Source of the DNA: Pseudomonas matsuisoli | GTDB taxonomy: Bacteria; Pseudomonadota; Gammaproteobacteria; Pseudomonadales; Pseudomonadaceae | Reading direction: 5' to 3' | Assembly (NCBI RefSeq): GCF_014647635.1 | Contig: NZ_BMPO01000002.1 | Coordinates: 496,001-560,000, forward strand | DNA: 64,000 bases | Shown: one piece after another, positions 17,697-27,367 of the stretch | How positions within the stretch are numbered: position 1 is the first letter of the stretch | Layout of the letters: each line of letters opens with the position of its first letter | Notes under the pieces: generated by a model | The model's input: only the letters and a program-made list of their open reading frames with translations | Told to the model about the DNA's origin: nothing | Databases searched by the model: none | Made by a program: the position numbers and the translations under genes

Positions 17697-20600
17697 GTGT
17701 TCCATACCGTCCTGATTGCCAACCGTGGCGAGATCGCCGTTCGCGCTATCCGCACGCTGAAGCGCCTTGGCGTGAAAAGTGTCGCGGTGTATTCCGATGC
17801 CGACCGCAATGCAGCGCACGTGCGTGATGCCGATATCGCCATCGCATTGGGCGGGGACAAACCGGCCGACAGCTACCTGCGCATCGACAAGATCCTCGCA
17901 GCGGCCAGGGAGACGGGTGCCCAGGCAATTTACCCGGGCTACGGCTTTCTCTCCGAAAGCGCCGAGTTCGCCGATGCCTGCGAAGCCGCCGGCATCGCCT
18001 TCGTCGGTCCGACGGGTGAGCAGATTCGTGAATTCGGCCTCAAGCACCGCGCTCGTGAACTGGCCGGTGAAGCCCAAGTGCCAATGGCGCCCGGCACAGG
18101 ATTGCTGCAGAGCCTGGAAGACGCCCTCGCCGCTGCCGAAACCATCGGCTACCCAGTGATGCTCAAGACCACCGCGGGCGGTGGCGGTATCGGGCTGACC
18201 CGCTGCGCCGATGCCGACGCGCTGTCCAGCGCCTACGAAAGCGTCAAGCGCATGGGCGAGCAGTTTTTCAGCGATGCCGGCGTGTTCCTCGAACGCTTCG
18301 TCGATCAGGCTCGCCACGTCGAAGTACAGATATTCGGGAGCGGCCAGGGCAAAGTCGCCGCGCTCGGTGAACGTGACTGCTCGCTGCAACGGCGCAACCA
18401 GAAAGTGGTCGAGGAAACCCCAGCGCCAAACCTGCCGCAAGCCACTCGCGAACGCCTGCATGCCGCCGCCATTCAACTGGGTGAATCGGTGAACTACCGC
18501 AGTGCCGGCACTGTGGAGTTCATCTATGACGCCGCCCGCGATGACTTTTACTTCCTTGAAGTGAACACCCGCCTGCAGGTCGAGCATCCGGTTACCGAGA
18601 TGGTAACCGGCCTCGATCTGATCGAATGCATGCTGCGCGTGGCCGCGGGCGACGCGCTTGACTGGAACGCACTGAATCGCGCGCCACAAGGCGCAGCGAT
18701 TGAGGTGCGAATCTACGCCGAAGACCCATTGAAGAACTTCCAGCCGAGCCCTGGTGTGCTGACCGAAGTGCGATTCCCCGACGACGTGCGCGTGGATGGC
18801 TGGGTCAGCACCGGCAGCGAGGTTTCGGCATTCTACGACCCGATGATCGCCAAGCTGATCGTCCATGGCGCCGACCGCAATGATGCCATCGCCAAGATGC
18901 GCACAGCACTGAGCGAAACCCGTCTGCATGGCATTGCCAGTAACCTCGATTACCTGCGGCAGGTAGTGGCCGATCCGCGCTTCGCGAGTGGCAAGGTGTG
19001 GACTCGCCTGCTCGACACCTTCGGGTTCAATGCCAGCGTGGTCGAAGTGATCGAGCCCGGTACCTACTCCAGCGTGCAGGACTACCCCGGTCGCCTCGGT
19101 TACTGGGACATTGGCGTGCCACCGTCCGGCCCGATGGATGATTTCGCTTTTCGCTTGGCAAACCGCATCGTCGGCAACCACGCCGATTCCGCCGGCCTCG
19201 AATTCACGCTCCAGGGGCCAACACTGCGCTTTCATTGTGATGCACTGATTGCCCTGACCGGCGCCGACTGCCCGGCCACCCTCGATGGAGAGGCCGTCGC
19301 GTACTGGGAACCGATTGCGGTCAAGGCGGGCCAAGTACTCAAACTCGGACGCGCCGTGAACGGCTGCCGCACCTACCTCGCGGTTCGCAACGGCTTCGAT
19401 GTACCGCAATATCTCGGCAGTCGATCGACCTTTTCGCTTGGCCAGTTTGGCGGCCACGCCGGTCGGACCCTGCGTCCTGCTGACATGCTGGCGGTCTCGC
19501 AACCGCATCTACCGGCTTGCACAACGCCTGCACCGGTAGCGCCGGCGCAAGCCGCACACGCCAGCTTGATCCCGGCCTATGGCAACACCTGGAACATCGG
19601 CGTGCTTTACGGTCCTCATGGCGCGCCGGACTTCTTCACCCCCGAAGCCATCGAAGAATTCTTCGCCGCCGAATGGGAAGTCCATTACAACTCCAACCGT
19701 CTTGGCGTACGTCTGTCGGGACCCAAGCCAAGCTGGACACGCGCCAACGGTGGCGAAGCGGGCTTGCATCCGTCGAACGTCCACGATTGCGAATACGCCA
19801 TCGGCGCCATCAACTTCACCGGCGACTTCCCCGTGATCCTGACCAAGGATGGCCCGAGCCTCGGCGGCTTCGTCTGCCCAGTCACCATCGCCAAGGCCGA
19901 ATTGTGGAAGGTCGGTCAGGTCAAACCCGGCGACAAACTGCGGTTTCACCCAATCGGTTTCCAACAGGCGCAGAGCCTGGAGCAGGCCCAACGGGGTAGC
20001 CTCGAAGCGCTCGCTGCGATCAAGGCCGTCACATTGCCCGCGCCCAGTTTGCAGCCCTCGCACACCGTATCGGCCACCGTGCTGGCCGAATTCCCGCCTG
20101 AAGGTAGCCGCCCGCGGGTGGTCTATCGCCAGGCCGGCGATGCCTATGTGCTCCTGGAGTACGGCGATAACGTCCTCGACTTGGCGCTGCGTCTACGCGT
20201 GCACCTGCTGATGGAAGCACTGAAAGCCGAACCTCTGCCCGGGCTGGAAGAGCTGGCACCGGGCGTGCGTTCCCTACAGCTCCGCTACGACAGCCGCGTG
20301 CTGCATCAGCAAGCGTTGCTCGATCACCTGCTGCGTCTGGAATTGCGACTAGCCGATGTCGCCAACCTCAAGGTCCCGACTCGCATCGTCCATCTGCCGA
20401 TGGCCTTCGAGGACAGTGCGACGCTTGGCGCCGTGACCCGCTATCGCGAAACGGTACGCAGCGAAGCACCGTGGCTGCCGAACAATGTCGACTTCCTGCA
20501 ACGCACCAATGGCTTGGAGACCCGCGAGCAGGTACGCGACATCCTCTTCGACGCCAGCTACCTGATCCTCGGCCTTGGCGACGTCTACCTCGACGCACCC

Positions 20601-21326
20601 TGCGCCGTGCCGCTGGATCCACGCCATCGGCTACTCAGCTCCAAATACAACCCGGCGCGCACCTACACCGCCGAAGGCACGGTAGGTATCGGCGGCATGT
20701 ACATGTGCATCTACGGCATGGACTCGCCCGGCGGTTATCAGCTCGTGGGCCGTACCCTGCCGATCTGGAACAAGTTCGTGAAGAATGCCCAGTTCGAAGG
20801 GGGGCAGCCATGGTTGTTGCACTTCTTCGATCAGGTGCGTTTCTACCCGGTCAGCGAGAGCGAACTCGACACCTTCCGTGAAGCCTTTCGCGAAGGTCGC
20901 GCCGAGGTACGCATCGAACACACCGAGTTCGACTTCGCTGAATACCAGCGCTTCTTGAGTGAAAACGCCGCAGACATTAGCGCCTTTCAGACCCGTCAGA
21001 AAGCCGCGTTCGACGCTGAAGTCGAGCTCTGGCGCGATGACGATCCCGCGGCGGCACAACCCTTGGCCAGCGCGCTGGAAGACGATGGCGACCTCGATGG
21101 TCATCTCGTCAGCGCCGACATGTGCGGCAGCGTATGGAAGGTCCTGGTCGAGCCCGGCCAGCGCGTCGAAGCCGGTACGCCGTTATTGGTAGTCGAAGCG
21201 ATGAAAATGGAGCTCGCGGTTACCGCACCGGTCGCAGGCATCGTTAAATCCGTGCGCTGCCAACCCGGTAAGGCCGTTGCCCCAGGCGACGCATTGGTGC
21301 TGCTCGAAACGGAAGAGGCTGCTTGA
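17697..21326 (+). CDS. uca: urea carboxylase
   Basis: A 1209-residue biotin enzyme that carboxylates urea to allophanate using ATP and bicarbonate. In order: biotin carboxylase (about 1-450, starting with MFHTVLIANRGEIAVR), AHS2/KipA-like (about 460-760) and AHS1/KipI-like (about 790-1030) carboxyltransferase subdomains, and a biotinyl domain with EAMKMEL, the biotin lysine being Lys1170. The length matches the family. The product feeds allophanate hydrolase encoded just upstream. The urea-carboxylase-associated proteins that mark guanidine carboxylase clusters are absent, and a urea importer follows, so urea is the likely substrate. A GntR regulator gene starts 2 bases after the stop. Confidence 0.95.
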   Translation: MFHTVLIANRGEIAVRAIRTLKRLGVKSVAVYSDADRNAAHVRDADIAIALGGDKPADSYLRIDKILAAARETGAQAIYPGYGFLSESAEFADACEAAGIAFVGPTGEQIREFGLKHRARELAGEAQVPMAPGTGLLQSLEDALAAAETIGYPVMLKTTAGGGGIGLTRCADADALSSAYESVKRMGEQFFSDAGVFLERFVDQARHVEVQIFGSGQGKVAALGERDCSLQRRNQKVVEETPAPNLPQATRERLHAAAIQLGESVNYRSAGTVEFIYDAARDDFYFLEVNTRLQVEHPVTEMVTGLDLIECMLRVAAGDALDWNALNRAPQGAAIEVRIYAEDPLKNFQPSPGVLTEVRFPDDVRVDGWVSTGSEVSAFYDPMIAKLIVHGADRNDAIAKMRTALSETRLHGIASNLDYLRQVVADPRFASGKVWTRLLDTFGFNASVVEVIEPGTYSSVQDYPGRLGYWDIGVPPSGPMDDFAFRLANRIVGNHADSAGLEFTLQGPTLRFHCDALIALTGADCPATLDGEAVAYWEPIAVKAGQVLKLGRAVNGCRTYLAVRNGFDVPQYLGSRSTFSLGQFGGHAGRTLRPADMLAVSQPHLPACTTPAPVAPAQAAHASLIPAYGNTWNIGVLYGPHGAPDFFTPEAIEEFFAAEWEVHYNSNRLGVRLSGPKPSWTRANGGEAGLHPSNVHDCEYAIGAINFTGDFPVILTKDGPSLGGFVCPVTIAKAELWKVGQVKPGDKLRFHPIGFQQAQSLEQAQRGSLEALAAIKAVTLPAPSLQPSHTVSATVLAEFPPEGSRPRVVYRQAGDAYVLLEYGDNVLDLALRLRVHLLMEALKAEPLPGLEELAPGVRSLQLRYDSRVLHQQALLDHLLRLELRLADVANLKVPTRIVHLPMAFEDSATLGAVTRYRETVRSEAPWLPNNVDFLQRTNGLETREQVRDILFDASYLILGLGDVYLDAPCAVPLDPRHRLLSSKYNPARTYTAEGTVGIGGMYMCIYGMDSPGGYQLVGRTLPIWNKFVKNAQFEGGQPWLLHFFDQVRFYPVSESELDTFREAFREGRAEVRIEHTEFDFAEYQRFLSENAADISAFQTRQKAAFDAEVELWRDDDPAAAQPLASALEDDGDLDGHLVSADMCGSVWKVLVEPGQRVEAGTPLLVVEAMKMELAVTAPVAGIVKSVRCQPGKAVAPGDALVLLETEEAA

Positions 21327-21327
21327 A

Positions 21328-22065
21328 ATGCAACTCTTGAGGTCCGACAGCCGCACGAAGGAACGCCCGGAGAACCTTGCCGAGCGTATCTACGGCCAAT
21401 TGAAGGACGACATTTTCGAGTTCCGCCTGCTGCCTGGCGATCGCTTTTCCGAAGGCGAGATCGCGGCGCGCATGGACGTCAGCCGGACGCCCGTACGCCA
21501 GGCACTTTACCGCCTCGAGCGCGAAGGCTATCTCGAGGTGTATTTCCGCAGTGGGTGGCAGGTCCGTCCATTCGATTTCCAATACTTCGAAGAACTGTAC
21601 GAGCTGCGCATCGTATTGGAAATCGAGGCGGTGAAACGCCTCTGCGAACGCCCGGCCGACCAACCAGCGCCGCTATTGGATGAGCTGAAGGTCATCTGGT
21701 GCGTGGCTGCCGGCGAATACCTTTCGGATGGCCGCGAAGTTTCCCAGCTCGATGAGCGCTTTCACTGCCAGCTGGTGGAAGCCGCGGGCAACCGGGAGAT
21801 GGCACGTATCCATGCGGACGTCAGCGAGAAGATTCGCATCATCCGACGCCTGGATTTCACCAAGGTCCCCCGCGTCGAGCTCACCTATCAGGAACACGCA
21901 CGAATACTCGGCGCGATCCTTTCGCGTCGCTACGAAGAAGCACAGCTCTTGCTGAGAGCACACATCGAGATCAGCAAAGCAGAAGTGCGCAAGATCACCC
22001 TCCACATGCTCCACCTCGCCCGTGAGCGCGCGACACCGGAGAAAGGTGACAGCCATGTCTCTTGA
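21328..22065 (+). CDS. GntR-family transcriptional regulator (FCD type)
   Basis: A 245-residue regulator with an N-terminal winged helix (ERPENLAERIYGQ; recognition helix SRTPVRQALYRLEREGYL) and an all-helical FCD effector domain. The ATG at 21328 is 2 bases after the urea carboxylase stop. The FCD histidine/aspartate metal-site pattern is present in part (DERFHCQL, QEHARILGAI). Its place between urea carboxylase and the urea importer points to control of urea or amide use. Effector unknown. Confidence 0.88.
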   Translation: MQLLRSDSRTKERPENLAERIYGQLKDDIFEFRLLPGDRFSEGEIAARMDVSRTPVRQALYRLEREGYLEVYFRSGWQVRPFDFQYFEELYELRIVLEIEAVKRLCERPADQPAPLLDELKVIWCVAAGEYLSDGREVSQLDERFHCQLVEAAGNREMARIHADVSEKIRIIRRLDFTKVPRVELTYQEHARILGAILSRRYEEAQLLLRAHIEISKAEVRKITLHMLHLARERATPEKGDSHVS

Positions 22066-22115
22066 GTCTCTGCCCTCGACAACAACACCTCATATTTGTG
22101 AATGGAGATCGCACC

Positions 22116-23381
22116 ATGCAACGTCGTAGTCTGATCAAAGCCTTTACCCTCTCCGCATCCATCGCCGCCATGGGGATGAGCTGGACCGTGCAAGCCGCCG
22201 AGACCATCAAGGTCGGTATTTTGCATTCGCTGTCCGGCACCATGGCCATTTCCGAGACGTCTCTCAAGGACATGGCGCTGATGACGATCGACGAGATCAA
22301 CGCCAAGGGCGGCGTGCTCGGCAAGAAACTTGAGCCCGTCGTCGTCGACCCGGCGTCCAACTGGCCTTTGTTTGCGGAGCGTGGGCGTCAACTGCTGACG
22401 CAGGACAAAGTGGCGGTCACCTTCGGTTGCTGGACGTCCGTTTCACGTAAATCCGTACTGCCCGTCTACGAAGAACTGAACGGCCTACTGTTCTACCCCG
22501 TGCAGTACGAAGGCGAAGAGATGTCGCCGAACGTGTTCTACACCGGCGCGGCGCCGAACCAGCAAGCGATCCCGGCCGTCGAGTACCTCATGAGCGAAGA
22601 CGGCGGCGCCGCCAAACGCTTCTTCCTGCTCGGCACCGACTATGTATACCCCCGCACGACCAACAAGATCCTGCGCGCGTTCCTGCACAGCAAAGGCGTC
22701 GCCGACAAGGACATCGAAGAGGTCTACACGCCGTTCGGCCATGCCGACTACCAAACCATCGTCGCCAACATCAAGAAGTTCTCCCAGGGCGGCAAGACGG
22801 CGGTGGTCTCAACGGTCAACGGCGACTCCAACGTGCCTTTCTATCGCGAACTGGCAAACCAGGGCCTGAAGGCGACTGACGTCCCGGTAGTCGCTTTCTC
22901 CGTGGGCGAAGAAGAACTGCGCGGTATCGACACCAAACCACTGGTTGGGCACCTCGCGGCCTGGAACTACTTCCAGTCGGTCGAGAATCCGGTCAACGAG
23001 AAATTCGTCGCCGACTGGAAGGCCTACGCCAAGGCGAAGGGCCTGCCGAACGCCAATACCGCTGTGACCAACGACCCGATGGAAGCAACCTACGTTGGCA
23101 TCCACATGTGGGCGCAGGCCGTCGAGAAAGCCGGCACCACGGACGTGGACAAGGTGCGCGAAGCAATGGCTGGCCAGGAGTTCGACGCCCCGAGCGGCTT
23201 CAAGCTGACCATGGACAAGAGCAACCACCACCTGCACAAGCCGGTGATGATCGGCGAGATTCAGGATGACGGTCAGTTCTCGGTTGTATGGGAAACCGAC
23301 AGCCCGATCCGCGCGCAGCCGTGGAGCCCGTTCATCGAAGGTAATGACAAGAAGCCGGATCACCCGGTGAAGAGCAACTAA
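22116..23381 (+). CDS. urtA: urea ABC transporter substrate-binding protein
   Basis: A 421-residue periplasmic binding protein of the UrtA/FmdD branch of the branched-chain amino acid/amide family. ATG 22116 follows GGAG at 8 bases and opens a twin-arginine-like signal peptide (MQRRSLIKAF, cleavage near VQAAE). Hallmarks include VGILHSLSGTMAISE and the YPVQYEGEEMSPNVFYTGAAPNQQ region (described here as the motif near residues 125-150). It delivers urea to UrtBC. A hairpin follows the gene, which would make urtA more abundant than the channel genes. Confidence 0.93.
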   Translation: MQRRSLIKAFTLSASIAAMGMSWTVQAAETIKVGILHSLSGTMAISETSLKDMALMTIDEINAKGGVLGKKLEPVVVDPASNWPLFAERGRQLLTQDKVAVTFGCWTSVSRKSVLPVYEELNGLLFYPVQYEGEEMSPNVFYTGAAPNQQAIPAVEYLMSEDGGAAKRFFLLGTDYVYPRTTNKILRAFLHSKGVADKDIEEVYTPFGHADYQTIVANIKKFSQGGKTAVVSTVNGDSNVPFYRELANQGLKATDVPVVAFSVGEEELRGIDTKPLVGHLAAWNYFQSVENPVNEKFVADWKAYAKAKGLPNANTAVTNDPMEATYVGIHMWAQAVEKAGTTDVDKVREAMAGQEFDAPSGFKLTMDKSNHHLHKPVMIGEIQDDGQFSVVWETDSPIRAQPWSPFIEGNDKKPDHPVKSN

Positions 23382-23393
23382 CGCTCCACTTGC

Positions 23394-23421
23394 GTGGCGG
23401 CGGGGATAACCACCGCCACGT
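23394..23421 (+). terminator. intra-operon hairpin after urtA
   Basis: An 8-bp perfect stem (CGTGGCGG / CCGCCACG) with a 12-base loop, followed after a few bases by TTTT, lies just past the urtA stop. It probably acts as a partial terminator or mRNA stabiliser, as is common after binding-protein genes. Confidence 0.5.
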
Positions 23422-23504
23422 GTCTACCCTTTTGAAGATTGGCCCTGCGACGGTTGCGAACGCTCCGTCTAGCGCCCGTTTGCAGCGCCATTCAGGTCGA
23501 GCCC

Positions 23505-25079
23505 ATGCGAGTATTACTTTCCCGAATCATTCTGCTGACGCTGCCATTCCTGGCATCGCTGCCAGCCTATGCCGGCGACGCAGCTGACTTCGTTGCTGCG
23601 AGCTCAGGCGAGCAAGCGCGTTTGCTCGAAGCCTGGGCCGCGACGCCGGACGCTACACGCGTACCCCTGCTCAAGGCGCTTCAGGAGAACCGCCTGGGCG
23701 GGGACGACAACGATGTACCCTTCTACGAAAAAGGGGACGCCTTCGTCGGCGCAGAGGGCAATGCACAGCCTGCCGGCACGCCGCGCAAGGTGCGCCTGAA
23801 CAATCGCCTGCGCAATCTCATCAGCGCGGCAATGGCGACACATCAGCTGTATTCCGACGTGGCGGCCGACCGACTGACGGCAGCCCGCGAACTGCAACGC
23901 AAAGCACAACCTGAACAAATGGCGTTGCTGGAAACACGCCTGGCCGTCGAGCAAGACGACGAAGTGGGCCAGGCGCTTACCTTGGCACTCGCCAACCTGC
24001 AGCTTTCCGACGCAGACCCCGCGGTGCGTCTGAACGCAGTGCGCTTGCTCGGTGAGACCGGCCAGCCCCAGGCGCGAAACCGTCTGCAGAACCTTCTCGA
24101 CGATGCAGCGGAAACCAACCCTGCCGTTCGAACCGCCGCCAACACCGGCATCGTGCAGATCGATCGAAAGTTATTGATCGGCGATGTACTCGGTCAGGCG
24201 TTCAGTGGCTTGTCGCTGGGTTCGATTCTGCTCCTGGCTGCACTCGGTCTGGCCATCACATTCGGGTTGCTCGGCGTGATCAACATGGCCCATGGCGAAA
24301 TGCTGATGCTGGGTGCCTACAGTACGTACGTCGTACAAACTCTGTTCCAGCGCTATGCGCCTGACGCGCTGGCGTTCTACCCAATCGTCGCCCTGCCCGT
24401 CGCTTTTATCGTGACCGCCTGCATCGGCATGGCGCTGGAGCGCACCGTCATTCGCTTCCTCTACGGCCGCCCCTTGGAAACGCTGCTAGCGACCTGGGGC
24501 ATTAGCCTCATTCTGATTCAACTCGTTCGCGTGGTCTTCGGTGCGCAGAACGTGGAAGTCGGGAATCCGAGCTGGCTTTCGGGCGGCGTTCAGGTGTTGC
24601 CGAATCTCGTTCTACCGTGGAACCGCATGATCATCATCGGTTTCGCCTTATTCGTTGTTGCCTTGACCTGGTTGCTGCTGAACAAGACGCGCCTTGGCCT
24701 CAACGTGCGCGCCGTCACCCAGAACCGCAACATGGCCGCCTGCTGCGGTGTACCGACCGGACGCATCGACATGATGGCCTTTGGGCTGGGCTCGGGCATC
24801 GCCGGCCTCGGTGGCGTGGCGTTGTCTCAGGTCGGCAACGTCGGCCCTGACCTTGGCCAGAGCTACATCATCGATTCGTTTCTGGTGGTCGTGTTGGGCG
24901 GTGTTGGCCAGTTGGCGGGCAGCATCAGCGCAGCCTTCGGCCTGGGTATCGCGAACAAGATTCTCGAACCCCAGATCGGCGCCGTTCTCGGCAAGATCCT
25001 TATCCTCGCGCTCATCATCCTATTCATCCAGAAACGCCCCCAGGGCCTGTTCGCCTTGAAAGGGAGGGTGATCGATTGA
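23505..25079 (+). CDS. urtB: urea ABC transporter permease UrtB
   Basis: A 524-residue permease. The ATG at 23505 opens a signal-like helix (MRVLLSRIILLTLPFL), followed by a ~200-residue soluble, probably periplasmic helical domain and then the LivH-type channel domain from about residue 225 (ISLSLGSILLLAALGLAITFG). The long N-terminal domain is typical of UrtB and absent from LivH. An earlier in-frame start at 23439 lacks a ribosome site. The gene is separated from urtC by a 232-base REP-like region. Confidence 0.92.
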   Translation: MRVLLSRIILLTLPFLASLPAYAGDAADFVAASSGEQARLLEAWAATPDATRVPLLKALQENRLGGDDNDVPFYEKGDAFVGAEGNAQPAGTPRKVRLNNRLRNLISAAMATHQLYSDVAADRLTAARELQRKAQPEQMALLETRLAVEQDDEVGQALTLALANLQLSDADPAVRLNAVRLLGETGQPQARNRLQNLLDDAAETNPAVRTAANTGIVQIDRKLLIGDVLGQAFSGLSLGSILLLAALGLAITFGLLGVINMAHGEMLMLGAYSTYVVQTLFQRYAPDALAFYPIVALPVAFIVTACIGMALERTVIRFLYGRPLETLLATWGISLILIQLVRVVFGAQNVEVGNPSWLSGGVQVLPNLVLPWNRMIIIGFALFVVALTWLLLNKTRLGLNVRAVTQNRNMAACCGVPTGRIDMMAFGLGSGIAGLGGVALSQVGNVGPDLGQSYIIDSFLVVVLGGVGQLAGSISAAFGLGIANKILEPQIGAVLGKILILALIILFIQKRPQGLFALKGRVID

Positions 25080-25117
25080 ACATGAATTTCACGAAGCGCC
25101 AAAGGCTGACCCCGTCC

Positions 25118-25246
25118 CTTGTAGGAGCGGGCCGGGCCGCGATCGGCTTGCTCGCGAATGCGATGTTTCGTCCGACAAATTTCCTAAACCTTTCGATCGG
25201 TTCGCGAGCAACCGGAGCGCCGGCCGGCTCGCCTCTACAGGTTTGG
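25118..25246. repeat. REP/BIME-like inverted repeat pair
   Basis: TTGTAGGAGCGGGCC...TTGCTCGCGAA is followed about 60 bases later by its inverted counterpart TTCGCGAGCAA...GGCTCGCCTCTACAGG. The TAGGAGCGGGC and CGCGAGCAAGC words are characteristic of Pseudomonas REP elements. The pair forms a long hairpin within the urtB-urtC gap (25080-25311), which holds no gene. It could stabilise the upstream mRNA or bind gyrase. Confidence 0.7.
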
Positions 25247-25311
25247 TGTGCCTCGACAGATCGCGCAAGGCTGGTTTGCCCACTCAAAACATCCCCACGG
25301 AGGGTCCATCC

Positions 25312-26391
25312 ATGACCCAACCCCTTGCGCTCACCGCTGCGCAGAAGGCAGGCCCGAAGACCACCCTCGCCCTCATCGGCCTGGTGTTCGCGGTGCTCAT
25401 TGCGATGCCCGTGCTGTCGCTGTTGCCTGCCGACAACCCACTGCATGTTTCCGCTTATACGCTGACGTTGGTCGGCAAGATTCTCTGCTACGCGATCATG
25501 GCATTGGCGCTCGATCTCGTCTGGGGTTACGCCGGGCTACTCTCATTGGGCCACGGGCTGTTCTTCGCGCTGGGCGGTTATGCCATGGGCATGTACCTGA
25601 TGCGTCAGGCTTCGGGCGATGGCCTGCCTGCGTTCATGAGCTTTCTCGCCTGGAACGAAATGCCTTGGTACTGGTACGGGACGTCCAGCTTTTTCTGGTC
25701 GATGTGCTTGGTGGTACTCGTGCCAGGCCTACTCGCCTTCGTGTTCGGTTTCTTCGCGTTTCGCTCACGGATCAAGGGCGTGTATTTCTCGATCATGACC
25801 CAGGCACTGACGTTCGCCGGGATGCTGCTGTTCTTCCGTAACGAGACCGGCTTCGGTGGCAACAACGGTTTCACCGGGTTCACCACCATCCTCGGCTACG
25901 GCGTCGCCACACCCGGCACCCGCGCCTCGCTGTTTCTCGCCACTGTCGTGTTGCTTGGCGCAAGCCTGTATCTCGGCTGGCGACTGGCCCAAAGCAAGTT
26001 CGGGCGCATTCTTACGGCGGTCCGTGATGCAGAAAATCGCCTGATGTTCTGCGGCTACGATCCACGCGGTTTCAAGCTGTTCGTCTGGACGCTCTCGGCC
26101 ATCCTCTGCGGTCTCGCCGGCGCGCTCTACGTGCCGCAGGTCGGCATCATCAACCCCAGTGAAATGGCCCCGACGCAATCCATCGAAGCGGCCGTCTGGG
26201 TGGCGCTTGGCGGGCGTGGCACCCTCATTGGCCCCCTGCTCGGCGCAGGCCTGGTGAACGGCATGAAGAGCTGGTTCACCGTGGCGTTTCCAGAGTACTG
26301 GCTGTTCTTCCTGGGCGCTCTGTTCATCGTCGTGACACTGTTCCTGCCCAAAGGCGTGTTCGGTCTGCTCAAACGTAAGGAGGACGCATGA
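25312..26391 (+). CDS. urtC: urea ABC transporter permease UrtC
   Basis: A 359-residue LivM-type permease with about nine to ten membrane segments. The ATG at 25312 follows ACGGAGGG at 7 bases; an upstream in-frame start at 25243 falls in the REP-like region and is rejected. The conserved loop around AVRDAENRLMFCGYDPRGFK contacts the ATPases. It forms the channel with UrtB and overlaps urtD by four bases. Confidence 0.93.
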   Translation: MTQPLALTAAQKAGPKTTLALIGLVFAVLIAMPVLSLLPADNPLHVSAYTLTLVGKILCYAIMALALDLVWGYAGLLSLGHGLFFALGGYAMGMYLMRQASGDGLPAFMSFLAWNEMPWYWYGTSSFFWSMCLVVLVPGLLAFVFGFFAFRSRIKGVYFSIMTQALTFAGMLLFFRNETGFGGNNGFTGFTTILGYGVATPGTRASLFLATVVLLGASLYLGWRLAQSKFGRILTAVRDAENRLMFCGYDPRGFKLFVWTLSAILCGLAGALYVPQVGIINPSEMAPTQSIEAAVWVALGGRGTLIGPLLGAGLVNGMKSWFTVAFPEYWLFFLGALFIVVTLFLPKGVFGLLKRKEDA

Positions 26392-27236
26392 CGTCCACAT
26401 CTACGCCTCAACTCATGCTCGAACCTGTCCTGGATGCTGGTCAAACCCGCGACAGTATCGGTCTAGGACATCGCGCCCAGAAGAGCCTGGACGTACGCCA
26501 TGGCACCGTGCTCACGCTCGAGGACATCAACGTTAGTTTCGACGGATTCAAGGCACTGCGTGACCTGACGCTGTACATCGGGGTTGGTGAGCTGCGTTGC
26601 ATCATCGGGCCGAACGGCGCGGGTAAGACCACGCTAATGGACGTCATCACGGGCAAGACACGGCCTGACAGTGGCGTCGCCTTCTTCGGCGAAACGCTGG
26701 ACCTGACGAAGATGAGCGAAGTCGCTATCGCGCAATCCGGTATCGGTCGCAAGTTCCAGAAACCCACGGTGTTCGAAGCGCTTTCGGTATTCGAGAACCT
26801 GGAACTCGCGCAAAAGACGAACAAGTCAGTCTGGGCAAGCCTGCGGGCGAAACTGACCGGCGAGCAACGTGACCGGATCGACGAGATTCTTACTACCATT
26901 CGCCTCGATGCTTCCCGCGAGCGAGCGGCGGGCCTGCTTTCCCACGGTCAGAAGCAGTTCCTTGAAATCGGCATGCTGCTGATTCAGGAGCCACAACTAT
27001 TGCTGCTCGATGAGCCAGTCGCGGGCATGACCGACGCGGAAACCGAGTTCACGGCCGAGTTGTTCAAGTCACTGGCAGGCAAACACTCACTGATGGTGGT
27101 GGAGCACGACATGGGCTTCGTCGGCAGCATCGCCGACCACGTCACTGTGCTGCACCAGGGCCATGTACTCGCCGAAGGATCGCTGGAACACGTGCAGGCC
27201 AACGAACGCGTGATCGAGGTGTACCTCGGTCGTTGA
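26388..27236 (+). CDS. urtD: urea ABC transporter ATP-binding protein UrtD
   Basis: A 282-residue LivG-type ATPase: Walker A GPNGAGKTT, Q-loop IGRKFQKPTVFE, signature LSHGQKQFLEIG, Walker B LLLLDEPVAGM and the H-loop VVEHDM. About 40 residues precede the domain, as is usual for UrtD. The start ATG overlaps the urtC stop. It forms the ATPase pair with UrtE. Confidence 0.93.
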   Translation: MTSTSTPQLMLEPVLDAGQTRDSIGLGHRAQKSLDVRHGTVLTLEDINVSFDGFKALRDLTLYIGVGELRCIIGPNGAGKTTLMDVITGKTRPDSGVAFFGETLDLTKMSEVAIAQSGIGRKFQKPTVFEALSVFENLELAQKTNKSVWASLRAKLTGEQRDRIDEILTTIRLDASRERAAGLLSHGQKQFLEIGMLLIQEPQLLLLDEPVAGMTDAETEFTAELFKSLAGKHSLMVVEHDMGFVGSIADHVTVLHQGHVLAEGSLEHVQANERVIEVYLGR

Positions 27237-27245
27237 TTTGAGCGA

Positions 27246-27335
27246 GCGGTGGATGGCTTCGGCCATCCACCCTACACGTGATGTGGCCGTAGGGTGGATA
27301 ACGGCGCAGCCTTATCCACGCGGTCAATGCCACCC
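27246..27335. repeat. GGTGGA/GTAGGGTGGATAA repeat
   Basis: Between urtD and urtE lie GGTGGATGGC-ttc-GGCCATCCACC (a 10-bp stem) and then CGTAGGGTGGATAAC...TTATCCACGCG, a second hairpin. Sequence words match the elements at 17616 and 51593. Such repeats are scattered in several Pseudomonas genomes. Confidence 0.6.
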
Positions 27336-27367
27336 ATAACCTATTCAAGGCAAGACAGGACATTCCC

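Noticed and set aside
17673-19508. A 611-residue open frame opposite urea carboxylase
   Set aside because: It lies antisense to a gene with clear biotin carboxylase sequence, has no domain pattern of its own and is a by-product of GC-rich codon use.
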